Source: Sarcodiotheca gaudichaudii
Lineage: Eukaryota > Rhodophyta > Florideophyceae > Gigartinales > Solieriaceae
Reading direction: 5' to 3'
Assembly: GCA_032355985.1 (NCBI GenBank)
Contig: JAUKVZ010000011.1
Span: 1 to 64,000 of the forward strand
Length of the DNA stretch: 64,000 bases
Shown here: positions 56,060 to 64,000 of the stretch, one piece after another
Numbering within the stretch: position 1 is the first letter of the stretch
How the letters are laid out: each line of letters starts with the position of its first letter
Notes under the pieces: model-generated
Databases searched by the model: none
The model's input: only the letters and a program-made list of their open reading frames with translations
Told to the model about the DNA's origin: nothing
Position numbers and translations under genes: made by a program

Positions 56060-56132
56060 GCCGCCGTAGCTCAATTGGTAGAGCGCCTGATTTGTAATCT
56101 GGAGGTTGGGGGTTCGAGTCTCCCCGGCGGCT
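56060..56132 (+). tRNA. tRNA-Thr (TGT)
   Basis: A complete cloverleaf by eye: acceptor GCCGCCG (56060-56066) with CGGCGGC (56125-56131), D arm GCTC/GAGC, anticodon loop TTTGTAA giving anticodon TGT, and T arm GGGGG TTCGAGT CTCCC. The anticodon stem CCTGA/TCTGG has one U-U mismatch in the middle. CCA is not encoded. It reads ACA codons. Confidence 0.93.
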
Positions 56133-56317
56133 TTCAATTGACTCGCTGAGATCCCGAACTCCGCAAGCTGTCCGATGCGGACTACGCCGAGAATACCAGT
56201 CTCTCGCCGGGGCGAGGTTCGCCAGATCGAATCAGCCACTTCAAGTAAATCGAGCACTTGGACGACGCAACATCTCGATGCTCTGACTTGCACGCACCAT
56301 CGACAAAATCATGCTGG

Positions 56318-57766
56318 ATGCTCCTTGGCGCTTTTGCAATCTGGATAGCGCTCTTATTCGCCGTTACACATGCAATCACTCGCCTCGTGATTGCCGATCC
56401 TGCTCCGACGTTCGAGTTCACGGACCGCATCGCGGAACTCGCATCGTCGCCCGGCCCTCCCGAGATCAATGCGGCAACATCGCTTCTAAGCGCAGCACGA
56501 GAGCTGGAGCTCCTTACAGCTGACCTCTCATGGAAAAACCGGACAAATATTGTGCTCCCTGACACTATCGCGCGGCGTCGTAGAGATGGCCGAGATGTCG
56601 AGCGCGCACGCGAGCTACTCGCTCGCGCGGCGCACGCCATGTCACTCACGGAAGCGGCTTCGAAGATGGAGTTCCTTGCGATCGAGCGATCCGCTGTTGG
56701 CCAAAGGGTTGAGCAGCGCGACTATGAAAACCTCCAGACTCTTATACTCCTTCATATCTTCGCGATGACTGAGGCCAATCGGAACGGAGACTGGCTGGAG
56801 TTCGAACGCAACTTCCGTGTTGTCACCAGGCTCTCAGCATTGGCCTGGTCCGGACAGGATTACAGACTGATTGCCGATATGGCTTTTCTCTTGGAACTGA
56901 TGCTCGGTGCGATACAGACGATGGTGGCGGACGACCGGCTTGACCAGTCTGAGTGCTTGCGCCTTATCGAGATGCTCCATGAGATCGAGCGATTTGAGCG
57001 GCCGTCACCGGCCCTTATCGAGGAATATCGACTCCGGGCTCAGTCTCAGATTCATCTTGGCTACAGCGAAGAGGGCCTTCCGGTCATGTGGCGGTTCGAG
57101 GTCGGAGGAAGCCGAGGTCATGGATATGTGTCCTCTGTCCTGTTCGATGCGAGACCAACTGTGTTCGTGCGCCTCCTCGCCGTATTCGGGCTCTTCCTGC
57201 CAGATCGCGAGGCGGCATCAGCACGTGTCGATGAGTATTACAGACTCACTCATGAATGGTACGACCGAGACCTGGGCGAGTTCGACCTGGATGAACTGCA
57301 CTTCCGTGGATTCCAACAGAAGCACACCGAGTTTCTCGATCCAATTCAGGATCGATGGTACCGCATGTTTGAAGGCATGCACAGGTTTTCATTTGAACAC
57401 CACCCGCTCATCTCGCGCTATGTGAAGACTGCGCACGAAGTCTCCGAATCCCTTGTCGCCGTCACAATCGTCGGTCTTCGGATCAAGCTCTTCGAACTGC
57501 AACACGGCAGGCTCCCGCGCGATCTCGCCGAGGCAGTTCCGGAGGCGGAGAGAATTGACCCGCGTACTGGAACCCCGATTCGATACTATCCACCGCTTGT
57601 TGAGCGAGACCTGCCGCCCGGCGTGTACCCGGAGTTGACCAATCGGAAGTACCCGAAACACTCCTACATCATGCTCGCGGCGGATGGGCTTGGTGGTAGT
57701 TCGGAGTTTCGCTTCTTCACACGCGAGGAGACACGAGTGGCACCAGAGGCGCCGACCCGAAAATAG
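56318..57766 (+). CDS. Membrane protein with pseudopilin-like C-terminus, 482 aa
   Basis: An N-terminal membrane helix (about 4-22), a long helical extracytoplasmic region with TPR-like spacing, and a C-terminal part like the end of type II pseudopilins: LVAVTIVGLRIKLFELQHGR, PRDLAEAVPEAERIDPRTGT, IRYYPP. This matches the general plan of the two PadR-linked proteins (21878 and 24184) but is diverged and has no HAAS-like domain or regulator beside it. An alternative TTG start at 56258 would add 20 residues without a membrane helix. It begins 185 bp after tRNA-Thr; sampled lines have about 55% GC, a little below the neighbours. Function unknown. Confidence 0.65.
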   Translation: MLLGAFAIWIALLFAVTHAITRLVIADPAPTFEFTDRIAELASSPGPPEINAATSLLSAARELELLTADLSWKNRTNIVLPDTIARRRRDGRDVERARELLARAAHAMSLTEAASKMEFLAIERSAVGQRVEQRDYENLQTLILLHIFAMTEANRNGDWLEFERNFRVVTRLSALAWSGQDYRLIADMAFLLELMLGAIQTMVADDRLDQSECLRLIEMLHEIERFERPSPALIEEYRLRAQSQIHLGYSEEGLPVMWRFEVGGSRGHGYVSSVLFDARPTVFVRLLAVFGLFLPDREAASARVDEYYRLTHEWYDRDLGEFDLDELHFRGFQQKHTEFLDPIQDRWYRMFEGMHRFSFEHHPLISRYVKTAHEVSESLVAVTIVGLRIKLFELQHGRLPRDLAEAVPEAERIDPRTGTPIRYYPPLVERDLPPGVYPELTNRKYPKHSYIMLAADGLGGSSEFRFFTREETRVAPEAPTRK

Positions 57767-57777
57767 GCTCGCTTGCC

Positions 57778-58812
57778 CTACTCCCACCTGAATATCTTCA
57801 GCGCCACGATAAACGTCGCCAACATCCACGCGGCAAGGATCCCCATCTCCAGTCCCTGCTGGAACACACTCTCACCATCGATCATCACTGCGCGCAGCGC
57901 ATCATTGAGACTCGTCAGCGGCAGCGCCTTGATGATCGGATGCAGGAACTCGGGGAAGCGCTCGTAGCTGAAGAAGACGCCTGAAGCCAGCCACATGGGC
58001 ATCATCACAAAGTTCATCAGGCCGCTGACGCCTTCGATCGTCTTGGCGCGCGAGGCCACCAGCAGGCCCATGCCTGCGAAGGTGATGGCGCCGGCGAAGG
58101 TGACGATGGCGTAGGAGATCACATCGCATCTGAATGGCACGCCCAGCACCCAGGCGCCGAAGCTTGTGAGGATCAGCAACTCGAAGATCAGGAAGTACAG
58201 GCGCGAGAGGATGAAGCTGATGAAGAAATAGCCGCGGCTCATCGGCGTCACCAGCATGCGCTTGAGGAACTTCTTCCTTCGCACATCCGCCACGCCGAAG
58301 CCGATGCCCCACATGCCCGTGCCCATCAGGTTCATGCCGATCAGGCCGGGAAAGAGGAAGTCGATGTAGCGCGAGCCCTTTTCCGTCAGCTCTTCAATCT
58401 CCAGCGGCGCATCCTCCTGGCCGTTGGCAAGACCGATGGCGTGCAGCACGCGCAGGCGCGCCGTTTCTGATTCAGGTCGCGTGGGATCGAGCAATATCTG
58501 CGGCGGATCCACCTGCTCAAAGAGCGCATCGACCGTGCCTCGGCGAAGCTTGATGTACGCCTCCTCGCGCGACTCGTAGCGCTCCTCCTCGAGATGTTCA
58601 TCCATCGCAAGGATGTTCGACATCGTCTCCGCCTCGGGGCCGGCGACGATGGCGATCACCGTCGGCTGCACGCCTGAGGATCGGAACGCGAAGCCGAGCA
58701 CGCCGGCGAGGACGAGGGGGAAGAGGAACACCCAGAACATCGCCTCCGGCTCGCGCCAGAAGCCGTAGAGGCGAACCCGCGTCAGCTCCTTGAGTTGTTT
58801 GAGATTAGCCAT
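57778..58812 (-). CDS. ABC-2 type exporter permease
   Basis: A 344-aa inner-membrane protein. A hydrophobic helix (about 25-48) is followed by a soluble region (50-150) and five further membrane segments in the C-terminal half, including FLFPGLIGMNLMGTGMWGIG, RGYFFISFILSRLYFLIFEL and VTFAGAITFAGMGLLVASRA, the ABC-2 signature region. It pairs with the ATPase upstream, whose stop overlaps this start by 8 bases. The substrate is unknown; such pairs often export drugs, lipids or polysaccharide. It converges on the 482-aa membrane gene with an 11-bp gap. Confidence 0.9.
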   Translation of the reverse strand: MANLKQLKELTRVRLYGFWREPEAMFWVFLFPLVLAGVLGFAFRSSGVQPTVIAIVAGPEAETMSNILAMDEHLEEERYESREEAYIKLRRGTVDALFEQVDPPQILLDPTRPESETARLRVLHAIGLANGQEDAPLEIEELTEKGSRYIDFLFPGLIGMNLMGTGMWGIGFGVADVRRKKFLKRMLVTPMSRGYFFISFILSRLYFLIFELLILTSFGAWVLGVPFRCDVISYAIVTFAGAITFAGMGLLVASRAKTIEGVSGLMNFVMMPMWLASGVFFSYERFPEFLHPIIKALPLTSLNDALRAVMIDGESVFQQGLEMGILAAWMLATFIVALKIFRWE

Positions 58813-59600
58813 CGCGCAGATGCTTTCCTGTCAGCGCCACGAAGACATCTTCGAGCGTGGGTCTGTGTGTGCGAAGATCCTCCAGGCGCATGTTGCGCTC
58901 ATCCAGCAGCGCAAACAGCCCGGCGATCACACGCTGCGTGCCCGTCACACCAAGCACCATTGTCGATCCTTCGATGCGCACGGTGTTCACGCCATCCAGC
59001 GCCATCAATGCCGCCTCTTCGATCGCATCGATCGCGGCATCCACCAGCGAGAACTGCACAACGCTCTCAGCGCCCAGCGACGCGATGATCGAAGCGGGCG
59101 AGCCGCGTGAGATGATGGCGCCGTGATCGACGATGATCAGATCATCCGCCAGTCGCTCGGCCTCTTCCATGTAGTGCGTGGTCAGCAGCACGGAGCCGCC
59201 GCCGGCCTTGAACTTCTCGACCACATCCCACACGCGCCGGCGCGCCTGCGGATCGAGACCGGTCGTCGGTTCATCAAGAAAGAGAATCTCCGGCCGATTG
59301 AGCAGGGCGCAGCCGATCGACAGTCGCTGCTTCTGTCCGCCGGAGAGCGTCTTGTAGAACGCAGTGCGTTTTTCTTCGAGACCGATGATCTCGATGATCT
59401 CATCCACCGGCGCCGAGTTTTCGAAGAAGCTGGCGAAGAGGCGCAGGATCTCGCCGACGCGCAGCTTGTCCTGAAACTCCGTCTCCTGAAGCTGCACGCC
59501 GATGCGCTCCTGGATGGCGCGCGCATCGCGATTCCACGTGCGCCCGAGCACAACAATCTCGCCTTCATCGGGATGCTTCAGCCCTTCGAGCATTTCGATC

Positions 59601-59634
<34 letters not shown>

Positions 59635-59797
59635 GGCCCATGCAGCGGCCGCGCTGGACGTCGAAATCAATCCCGCCCACGGCAATCAGATCGCCATAGC
59701 GCTTCACGAGCCCGCGTGCGCTCACGGCCGCTTCGGCGTCCGGCGGACCCATGGAGGCCGCGCCGATCTCGCTCTCTGTGATCATTCCAGTCATCAT
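58805..59797 (-). CDS. ABC transporter ATPase
   Basis: A 330-aa ATP-binding subunit with Walker A GLLGPNGAGKTTTIEML, signature LSGGQKQRLSIG, Walker B ILFLDEPTTGLDP and the switch His in LLTTHYMEEAERL. The C-terminal 80 residues are the usual DrrA-type tail. Start is taken at 59797 (MMTGMIT); ATGs further upstream are less natural. The gene overlaps the permease start by 8 bases, so the two make one exporter. Confidence 0.93.
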
Positions 59798-59955
59798 GGA
59801 GTCCCCAGAACCCACCTCGATCAGTCCGCGGGCATCATACGCAGATTCACGCCGCCGTCTGGACATCCCTTGCGCTTTCACCGGATCCCGGAATAGAGAA
59901 CCGACATCGAGCGTTCGCTCCTGACCGACCTCACCGCCTCGTGGAGATCCCGCAC

Positions 59956-61380
59956 ATGCAAGCCTCCCTGCTTCCTGCGATGCGCCTCATCTGCGCGCTT
60001 GCCATCCTGCCCGCTCTGGGCGCCTGTACCCATCAGCCGAAGAAGGCTGATCTGGCCGCCATCTACAACGATGCGGCGCAGAATATCGGCGATGAGCGCA
60101 ATCCCGTCGTCGTCATCCCCGGCATCCTCGGCTCCAAGCTTGAAGAGCCGGCGATGAAGACGCCCGTCTGGGGCGCCTTCACCTATGGCGCCGCGGACGC
60201 AGACACGCCCGATGGCGCACGTCTCGTGGCAATCCCCATGGAATACGGCGTGCCGCTCTCGCAGTTGCGCGATGATGTGTATCCCACCGATGTGCTCGAC
60301 ACGCTCAGCGTCGATGTCGGCCTTATCCGCGGCCTGGAGCTCGGCGCCTATATCGACATTCTCAAGACGCTTGCCGCGGGCAAGTATCGCGATCAGATGC
60401 TCGGCGAAGCGGGCGTCATCGACTACGGCGGCCTGCACTACACGTGCTTTCAGTATCCCTATGACTGGCGCCGTGATATCTCCGAACAGGCCGTGCAGCT
60501 GCACGATCTGATCCTCGAAGCGCGCGACGCCGCCATGCAGGCTCGCGGCGATCGAACGCCCGGCAAGGTCGATGTCATCGCGCATTCCATGGGCGGCCTC
60601 GTCTTGCGCTATTACCTGCGTTACGGCCCCAACCCGCTGCCTGACGATGGATCCATGCCTGATCTCACGTGGGAAGGCGCGAAGTACGTCGAGCAGGCGA
60701 TCCTCATCGGCACGCCGAACGCCGGCAGCGCCCTTTCATTTGAACAGCTTGTCGAAGGCGTGAACTTCGTGGCGCTGATTACGCCGACGTATCGACCGGC
60801 CGTGCTGGGCACGATGGTGTCGATCTACGAGCTGATGCCTCGCCCGCGCCATGAACGCGTGATCTATGAAGGCACGGGTGAGCCTGTCGATATTCTCGAT
60901 CCGAACGTCTGGCGCAGGCATCAATGGGGTTTGGCCGATCCGAAGCAGGATCGCGTCCTGCGGCAACTGCTGCCCGATGTTCCCTCCGCCGAAGAACGAA
61001 GACGCATCGCGCTGGATCAACTCGATAAGTCCCTCGCCAGGACGCGGCAGTTCTTCAAAGCGATGGATCGCCCCGCCACGCCGCCGGATGATCTCGGCCT
61101 CATCCTCATCGCCGGCGACGCCATGCCCACGCCCGACGTGATCAGCGTCAATCCCGACACCGGGAAGATCCGCATCGCACGGCTCGCTCCCGGCGACGGC
61201 ACGGTCACCCGCACAAGCGCGTTGATGGATGAGCGCATCGGATCCGGCTACACGCCGCGACTGCAATCACCCATCCACTGGCGCCATGTCCAGTTTCTCA
61301 CTGATGAACACCTGAAGCTGACGGCCAGCCCGATCGCGCAGAACTTCCTGCTGTATACGCTGCTCGAACAGCCGCGCTGA
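59956..61380 (+). CDS. LCAT-like lipase/acyltransferase, lipoprotein
   Basis: A 474-aa alpha/beta hydrolase. A lipoprotein signal ends at Cys24 (LPALGAC). PGILGSKLEEP is the N-terminal lid signature of the LCAT/phospholipase group. The nucleophile is Ser211 in VIAHSMGGLVLRYY; Asp in PGDGTVTRTS and His in HWRHVQFL complete a plausible triad. Family members act on phospholipids or sterol esters by acyl transfer or hydrolysis. The ATG at 59956 has GGAG upstream. It is divergent from the ABC exporter and converges on the kinase gene. Confidence 0.85.
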   Translation: MQASLLPAMRLICALAILPALGACTHQPKKADLAAIYNDAAQNIGDERNPVVVIPGILGSKLEEPAMKTPVWGAFTYGAADADTPDGARLVAIPMEYGVPLSQLRDDVYPTDVLDTLSVDVGLIRGLELGAYIDILKTLAAGKYRDQMLGEAGVIDYGGLHYTCFQYPYDWRRDISEQAVQLHDLILEARDAAMQARGDRTPGKVDVIAHSMGGLVLRYYLRYGPNPLPDDGSMPDLTWEGAKYVEQAILIGTPNAGSALSFEQLVEGVNFVALITPTYRPAVLGTMVSIYELMPRPRHERVIYEGTGEPVDILDPNVWRRHQWGLADPKQDRVLRQLLPDVPSAEERRRIALDQLDKSLARTRQFFKAMDRPATPPDDLGLILIAGDAMPTPDVISVNPDTGKIRIARLAPGDGTVTRTSALMDERIGSGYTPRLQSPIHWRHVQFLTDEHLKLTASPIAQNFLLYTLLEQPR

Positions 61381-61388
61381 GCGCCCGT

Positions 61389-64000
61389 TCATGCGCCCCG
61401 CGGCGTCAGTCGCTGACGTCGATTTCGAGCCTGTTCCCAGGCGGGCGATCCGCCGCTGCCGTGCGCCGCGGAGGCATCGTACGCATCAATCGCGCGCGCC
61501 GTCTCGCCGGCCCACTCCAGACGCACACCGATCATGCAGTGCGCCTCGGCGCGTTGTTCAGCAGTCGCGGCGCCTGCAAGGAGGGCTTCGGCATTGAGTC
61601 GACCGAGCAGATGCAGCGCGATGCGCCTCCAATGGCCGCTCTCTGATGAGGCGATGCGCTCCAGCGCGAGATTGCCCTGGGACTCCTCACCGCTTTCAAT
61701 GTGGGCGATGGCCGTCCAGATCTCCGCCTCGGGTCGCACGGCCGCATCTGCTTCCGCGGCCGCGTGGAAATCGGCGATCGCAAGCGCCGGCTCGTGCATC
61801 GAGAGATACACGACGCCGCGAAGCATGTAGCCCGGCGCGTATGGCTCTGCGCATGTCACCCAGCGCGTCAAGGTCGTCACGGCCTCGTGCCGTCGATCTT
61901 GCAGCAGCAGCGCCTGCGAGCGGCGCCGGTAGTTCACATGTTCTTCGGGGAGCAGATCCATCGCCGTGCCGAAGGCGTCCGCGGCTTCTGGGATTCGCCC
62001 GGCCCCGAGCAGCGCCCGCCCGCGCAATCGCCAGGTCAGTTCTTCATGCGGCTTGATTTCATCGCTTCGCTCCAGATCCCTCAGCGCGTCATCCCAGCGA
62101 TCGAGATTCAGGTACACATCCGCTCGTCGCTGAAAACTTCGAGGCTCGGCCGGACGCAGAGACACGAGCATGTCCGCATCCTTGAGCGCATCGCTATTCT
62201 TGCCCAGATCCGCGAGCAGTTCACATCGTTCCGCGTAGATATCCGCGTTGTTCGGGTCGATTGATTCGGCAAGGTTGTAATCGGCCAGCGACTTCGCTGT
62301 TTCCCCGAGGCCCATGTATCCGCGCGCCCGTGCCACATACGAGAACGCGTACTGCGGATCGATCTCGATCGCCTTTGTGGCATCCTCGATCGCAAGCGCA
62401 TACTTGCCCTGAAAGGTGCGCGTCACGGCTCGGTCGTACCACCAGTCGATCTCCTGCGGCCGCAGTTCGATCGCCCGCGAGAACGCCTCCTCCGCCGCGT
62501 CATACGCCGCCACCTGGTAGTGCGCAATGCCGCGCATGCCATGCAATCGATGTCCGCCGAACTGAAGCTCCGCTGCGCGATCAAGATCCGCCGCGGCTTC
62601 CCCCCACTGCCCAAGGAACCCGCGCCGTTCGGCGCGCTCGAGCCACGCTTCAGTCAACTTCGGATCCAGCTCCAGCGCCGCATCAAGCAGCGCGATCGCC
62701 TGTTCGTGATTCGCCAACGCGCACGCCTGCAGGCAGAGGGCCTCCGGAGAATCGGGCGCCGCCTGCTGCACCAACTCCAGATGCCTGAACACGCGTCGCC
62801 ACTCCTCCATGCGAGGCGAATCCTCAGCAACGGGCTGCGCATCGAGATTCGGACGCCTGGCCGGCGGCGGGCCACAGCCAAGATGAAGCGCATACCCGGC
62901 GAGATATCGACCGATCGTGTCATCGGGCGCGCCCACCACATGCTCTTCCAACATGTCGACGGCGCTTCGGCGCTTCATGTCGCAGATGAGGATGCGCGCC
63001 TTCAGGTGCGTCAGACTGGGGCGCTCCGGCGTCAGCTCCAGCGCATGGTTTACGGCCACCAGCGCCTCGGCGAACTCCTCAGCCTTGAACTCCGACGCGG
63101 CCTCCCGCTCGATCAGCAGAGACTCCTGCTGCCTGGCGCGCAGCTCGGCTTCAGCGCCGCGGCGTTGCGCCGCATCCTTCGCCAGTAGAAGCGCCCCGCT
63201 CAGCGCAGAAAGCAGCAGCACGATGACGCCCATCGCGATCGGCGTTCGCCTTCGTCGAATCAGCCGGCGCGTGCGCTGCAGACCGCTCTGTCGACGCGCC
63301 TGAATCGGCAGGTCCAGCAGCCAGCGGCGAAGATCATCCGCGAGCTCCGCCGCGCATCCATATCGCCGGGAGCGATCCTTCTCAATCGCCTTCAGGCAGA
63401 TCGTCTCCAGCTCGCGCGGCACCGATGCAAGATGCCGGTGCGGCGGCAGCGGCTCATCATGCAGCACACTGAAAAGAATCTGCTTGTCGTCGCGGCCTGA
63501 GAAAATGGGCCTCAGCGTCAACATTTCATACAACGTCGCGCCAAGCGCATAGACATCCACAAGCTCATCCGCCGCACCGAGCGCGGGATCGACCTGCTCC
63601 GGCGACAGATAGCGGCATGTGCCCATGAGCGAGCGTGTGATCGTGATTGATGCTTCGTGCTCCGAGCATGCAAGCCCGAAGTCAGAGATCATGATGCGGC
63701 CGTCATCGCACACAAGAAGGTTGGAAGGCTTGATATCCCGGTGCGTCACGCCGCGCTCATGGGCATATTGAAGCGCATCGGCGACATCGGCCACCCAGTT
63801 GGCGACGATCCGAAAGTAGGCGGTGGTCTGCCGTATTGATCCGTTTGATGCGCTCAGCGAATCCTGATGGGAACTGGCCGACGCGCCATCTCGTTCGCTC
63901 GGCAGAAACTGAAACGTCCCCGTCTCGCGCATCTCCTCAAGAAGCTCGCTGAGAGAGCGTCCTTTGATGAGCTGCATTGTGAAATACAGCGTGCCGTCGA
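61389..64000 (-). CDS. Ser/Thr protein kinase with C-terminal TPR repeats, partial
   Basis: A planctomycete-type STPK whose N-terminus lies beyond the right edge; the frame is still open at 64000 with LYFTMQLIKGRSLSELL. The kinase core has HRDIKPSNLLV, ISDFGLA, GTCRYLSPEQVDP and DVYALGATLYEMLTLRPIF. A membrane helix follows (RTPIAMGVIVLLLSALSGAL), then about a dozen TPR-like units such as AFSRAIELRPQEIDWWYDRA and ATKAIEIDPQYAFSYVARAR. The TPRs would be extracytoplasmic and may sense or bind a ligand. It converges on the lipase gene with an 8-bp gap. Confidence 0.93.
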   Translation of the reverse strand, partial: DGTLYFTMQLIKGRSLSELLEEMRETGTFQFLPSERDGASASSHQDSLSASNGSIRQTTAYFRIVANWVADVADALQYAHERGVTHRDIKPSNLLVCDDGRIMISDFGLACSEHEASITITRSLMGTCRYLSPEQVDPALGAADELVDVYALGATLYEMLTLRPIFSGRDDKQILFSVLHDEPLPPHRHLASVPRELETICLKAIEKDRSRRYGCAAELADDLRRWLLDLPIQARRQSGLQRTRRLIRRRRTPIAMGVIVLLLSALSGALLLAKDAAQRRGAEAELRARQQESLLIEREAASEFKAEEFAEALVAVNHALELTPERPSLTHLKARILICDMKRRSAVDMLEEHVVGAPDDTIGRYLAGYALHLGCGPPPARRPNLDAQPVAEDSPRMEEWRRVFRHLELVQQAAPDSPEALCLQACALANHEQAIALLDAALELDPKLTEAWLERAERRGFLGQWGEAAADLDRAAELQFGGHRLHGMRGIAHYQVAAYDAAEEAFSRAIELRPQEIDWWYDRAVTRTFQGKYALAIEDATKAIEIDPQYAFSYVARARGYMGLGETAKSLADYNLAESIDPNNADIYAERCELLADLGKNSDALKDADMLVSLRPAEPRSFQRRADVYLNLDRWDDALRDLERSDEIKPHEELTWRLRGRALLGAGRIPEAADAFGTAMDLLPEEHVNYRRRSQALLLQDRRHEAVTTLTRWVTCAEPYAPGYMLRGVVYLSMHEPALAIADFHAAAEADAAVRPEAEIWTAIAHIESGEESQGNLALERIASSESGHWRRIALHLLGRLNAEALLAGAATAEQRAEAHCMIGVRLEWAGETARAIDAYDASAAHGSGGSPAWEQARNRRQRLTPRGA

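Noticed and set aside
56258-56317. Earlier TTG start for the membrane gene after tRNA-Thr
   Set aside because: It adds 20 polar residues before a membrane helix that is typical as an N-terminus; the ATG at 56318 fits better.
56125-57770. Integration site (attL/attR) around tRNA-Thr
   Set aside because: No copy of the tRNA 3' end was found near 57.7 kb and no integrase gene is in the window.

Overview
The window is 64 kb of a high-GC bacterial chromosome. It most likely belongs to a planctomycete, probably class Phycisphaerae. The reasons are: several secreted proteins ending in dockerin-like calcium-loop pairs (DLNGDG..N..DLA.L.G.WG); DCNGNGVPDECDI repeats; an H-X9-DG type pseudopilin; a Ser/Thr kinase with TPR repeats; and a HAAS-like domain membrane protein next to a PadR regulator. 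No rRNA, CRISPR array, insertion sequence, integrase or prophage was seen.

Layout. Positions 1-2.2 kb hold an unknown protein and a tandem pair of small membrane proteins, one with a run of 15 G inside its reading frame, separated by copies of a palindromic intergenic repeat. Positions 2.25-4.13 kb are a lower-GC islet with a DUF5677-like protein and a trypsin-fold peptidase. Positions 4.2-7.0 kb carry groEL, a 67-codon gene, groES and a degenerate receiver protein. Positions 7.2-10.2 kb carry arfB, an outer-membrane protein, a membrane C39-like peptidase and a thioesterase. Positions 10.2-16.8 kb are one leftward run: tpiA, secG, yicC, a kinase-fold phosphotransferase, a PDZ protein and an MscS channel. 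Positions 17.2-20.0 kb encode a 938-residue coiled-coil lipoprotein, followed by a strong terminator and two palindromic repeats.

Positions 20.4-25.8 kb hold an M19 dipeptidase lipoprotein and a PadR-controlled module with two paralogous membrane proteins. Positions 25.9-34.0 kb carry rpmA, a secreted protein, a GNAT enzyme, dnaA with an origin-like upstream region, a DegT aminotransferase, two pseudopilins and an HDOD protein. Positions 34.1-49.8 kb carry surE and a secretome block: a DCNGNGVPDEC-repeat protein, a 1429-residue subtilase, an M14 carboxypeptidase, a beta-rich protein and a 1046-residue Gly/Asp-rich protein. Four of these have dockerin-like modules. Positions 50.1-53.7 kb are pdhABC. 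Positions 53.7-64 kb hold a PAS/HWE-type sensor kinase, tRNA-Thr, a third relative of the PadR-linked membrane family, an ABC-2 exporter pair, an LCAT-like lipase lipoprotein and a Ser/Thr kinase with TPR repeats that runs off the right edge.

Most genes are housekeeping or cell-envelope functions. The parts that invite a second look are the 15-G tract in a duplicated membrane gene, the trypsin/DUF5677 islet, the PadR palindrome with its membrane-protein family, and the dockerin-like secretome without any visible cohesin. Assignments come from reading motifs by eye; no database search was run.
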